Assembly (NCBI GenBank): GCA_046727175.1
Contig: JBKPCD010000018.1
Coordinates: forward strand, 1-13,198
Length of the DNA stretch: 13,198 bases
Direction: 5' to 3'
Origin: JBKPCD01 sp046727175
Lineage (GTDB): Bacteria > Acidobacteriota > Vicinamibacteria > Vicinamibacterales > 2-12-FULL-66-21
The position numbers and the translations under genes are program-made. Below are positions 11,878-13,198 of the stretch, piece after piece; positions within the stretch are counted from its first letter, which is position 1, and every line of letters begins with the position of its first letter. Under the pieces are notes generated by a model, which worked only from the letters and a program-made list of their open reading frames with translations, was not told the DNA's origin and ran no database searches.

Positions 11878-13198
11878 CTACGCGCGATCTGGTGCGAGCG
11901 CATGAACCACGCGCAGCAGATTGCGCTCCAGCGTGAAGCGTCTGCCCGCCTTCTTCCAGAGGCTTTTCAACGGCCCGCGCATGGCGGCGTGCTGCCGGTG
12001 CTGACGCGCGTCGCTGGTGAGGCGCTTGTAGATCGCGTAGCGGACGGTTCCGTACGGATCGATCACGACCGTACAGCCGCCATTCATCTCGAACAAATCG
12101 CCGGCGAGCTTCACCGTGCAGGCTTGCGTGACCTCACCGACGAGATCGAACACAATCCGGCCGTCGGGCGCTGCCCGGCGTGACACGCGCACCGACTCGA
12201 CCTGGGCGGGCGATGCCTGGACGACGTTCTTCGGAAGCGTAGCGGCTGGGGACACGAGCTGAAACGCCCGCACGTACTTCGGGTTCGTGACGAATCGTCC
12301 GAGGGCGTGCGCCTGCCGATTCAGCTCCTTCGCGCTCGCGGGCTGACCCGGATCGCCGTTGAACTCCAGCTCGCGGAACGCGAGGCCCGGGATGCGCAAC
12401 GGCTCGTCGGTCGACTGCCAGCGGACCGCATCCTCCGTCATGAACTTCACGTGCTCGGGAAAAATCTGGCGCCGACGGAACGATCGCATGAGTGCCTCGC
12501 GGAAGCCCCACTTGTCGGTCCGCTCGAGGTCGCTGTCGGCGGTGATCAGCGCGCGCAGGTACTCGCCGAGTTCGATGTCCGCCGGGGGACAGTAGTCCAC
12601 TGCTCGAATGCAGATGTTGAGGAATTGCCCTGCGACATCGCTGGCTTCCTGCGCGAGGGCTTTGATGAGCGCATCGCTGGCGGTGGGCGCGCCGAGATCT
12701 TGTAGCGTCAGGCCCGCGATCCGGAAATATCGGCCCGCCTTGCGCTTGACGATCGTCGTGAAGGCCTCGAACACGGCAGAAACGAGCACCGATCCGAGCG
12801 CGTGCGGCTCGTCGGTCTCGCCGTAGCGGAGCGGCTGGTTCTCTTTCGACGTCGGGACGTCGGAATCGAACGCCAGGATTCCCTCGACGTCGACACCCGA
12901 GCGGAGTGCGGAGAGCGTGGACCTGGATCGGGCATGCCCGAACTCGCGAGCGATGTCGGTCAGCAGCGAGCCGTGCGGCGTCGTGCTGCGCCAGTCGCGG
13001 ATCGCCTGTTCCACGACGTCGGGATAGCTGAAGTGGAGGAACAATGCGACCAGATCGGCGAGGGCTTCGTGGAACGCCGGCACGTCGACGTTCGTCGGGT
13101 TCATGAACGACGAGCGCAGGCCGTCGAGCAATGCGTGTGTCGTTTCGTGGGCGATGATGTCGTGGCTGAGCGCAGTGCAGATGAGTCCCTTGGGCACG
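11878..13198 (-). CDS. Gluzincin (HExxH) metallopeptidase, N-terminus outside the window
   Basis: The C-terminal 440 or so residues of a zinc metallopeptidase; the reading frame is open to the window edge, so the true start lies beyond it. Numbering from the first complete codon (13197): HETTH at 17-21 supplies two zinc-binding His and the catalytic Glu18. FHEALAD has Glu44, 23 residues later, matching the third zinc ligand in thermolysin-type NEAxSD motifs. His132 in EPHALGSVLVSAVFEAF is placed like the transition-state His of M4 enzymes (inference). The remaining 280 residues carry no domain I recognise, with a beta-rich C-terminal part (about 325-400, including RIVFDLVGEVTQACTV) and a basic tail. 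M4-like enzymes are usually secreted, but export cannot be judged without the N-terminus. The gene is 275 bp upstream of the sigma factor on the same strand. Confidence 0.85.
   Translation of the reverse strand, partial: VPKGLICTALSHDIIAHETTHALLDGLRSSFMNPTNVDVPAFHEALADLVALFLHFSYPDVVEQAIRDWRSTTPHGSLLTDIAREFGHARSRSTLSALRSGVDVEGILAFDSDVPTSKENQPLRYGETDEPHALGSVLVSAVFEAFTTIVKRKAGRYFRIAGLTLQDLGAPTASDALIKALAQEASDVAGQFLNICIRAVDYCPPADIELGEYLRALITADSDLERTDKWGFREALMRSFRRRQIFPEHVKFMTEDAVRWQSTDEPLRIPGLAFRELEFNGDPGQPASAKELNRQAHALGRFVTNPKYVRAFQLVSPAATLPKNVVQASPAQVESVRVSRRAAPDGRIVFDLVGEVTQACTVKLAGDLFEMNGGCTVVIDPYGTVRYAIYKRLTSDARQHRQHAAMRGPLKSLWKKAGRRFTLERNLLRVVHALAPDRA

Overview
The window looks like a chromosomal segment of a GC-rich (roughly 60-65% by eye) Gram-negative bacterium, most likely of the phylum Acidobacteriota (perhaps Vicinamibacteria). 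The inference rests on three things seen together: two very large ADOP-type permeases (Acidobacterial Duplicated Orphan Permease) with no ABC ATPase beside them, an ECF sigma factor translationally overlapping a membrane-bound Hanks-type Ser/Thr kinase, and a PEGA-domain protein. No rRNA, tRNA, CRISPR array, transposase or phage gene is visible.

Layout. (1) 1-571: a small histone H1-like Lys/Arg/Ala-rich protein on the minus strand (103-360) with a hairpin downstream. It is divergent from the next gene, and the shared upstream region (361-571) holds a promoter candidate for each direction. (2) 572-8251, plus strand: ADOP permease 1, then two single-pass membrane proteins (a coiled-coil/proline-rich protein with a RodZ-like DUF4115 C-terminus, and a PEGA-domain protein started from a GTG with a perfect AGGAGG), then ADOP permease 2. 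Gaps of 190-241 bp separate these genes, so they are co-oriented neighbours rather than a tight operon. The last gap contains two oppositely oriented clusters of a degenerate heptamer, GATTGCR. (3) 8250-8284: a strong bidirectional terminator between convergent genes. (4) 8292-13198, minus strand, in transcription order: the C-terminal 440 residues of a gluzincin metallopeptidase cut by the window edge, an ECF sigma factor, a five-TM Ser/Thr kinase whose start overlaps the sigma stop by 11 nt, and a small exported protein of unknown function.

How the genes may work together (inference). The sigma/kinase pair is a self-contained membrane-to-transcription signalling unit with no recognisable anti-sigma factor; the kinase may sense through its short periplasmic loops and C-terminal tail and act on the sigma factor. 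The downstream exported protein and the upstream peptidase could be targets or merely neighbours. The plus-strand group is envelope-oriented: two MacB/FtsX-like permeases and two proteins presenting small C-terminal beta domains across the membrane. Nothing here proves a novel system. The strongest leads are the kinase-linked sigma factor, the heptamer clusters, and the DUF4115/PEGA pair between two ADOPs.
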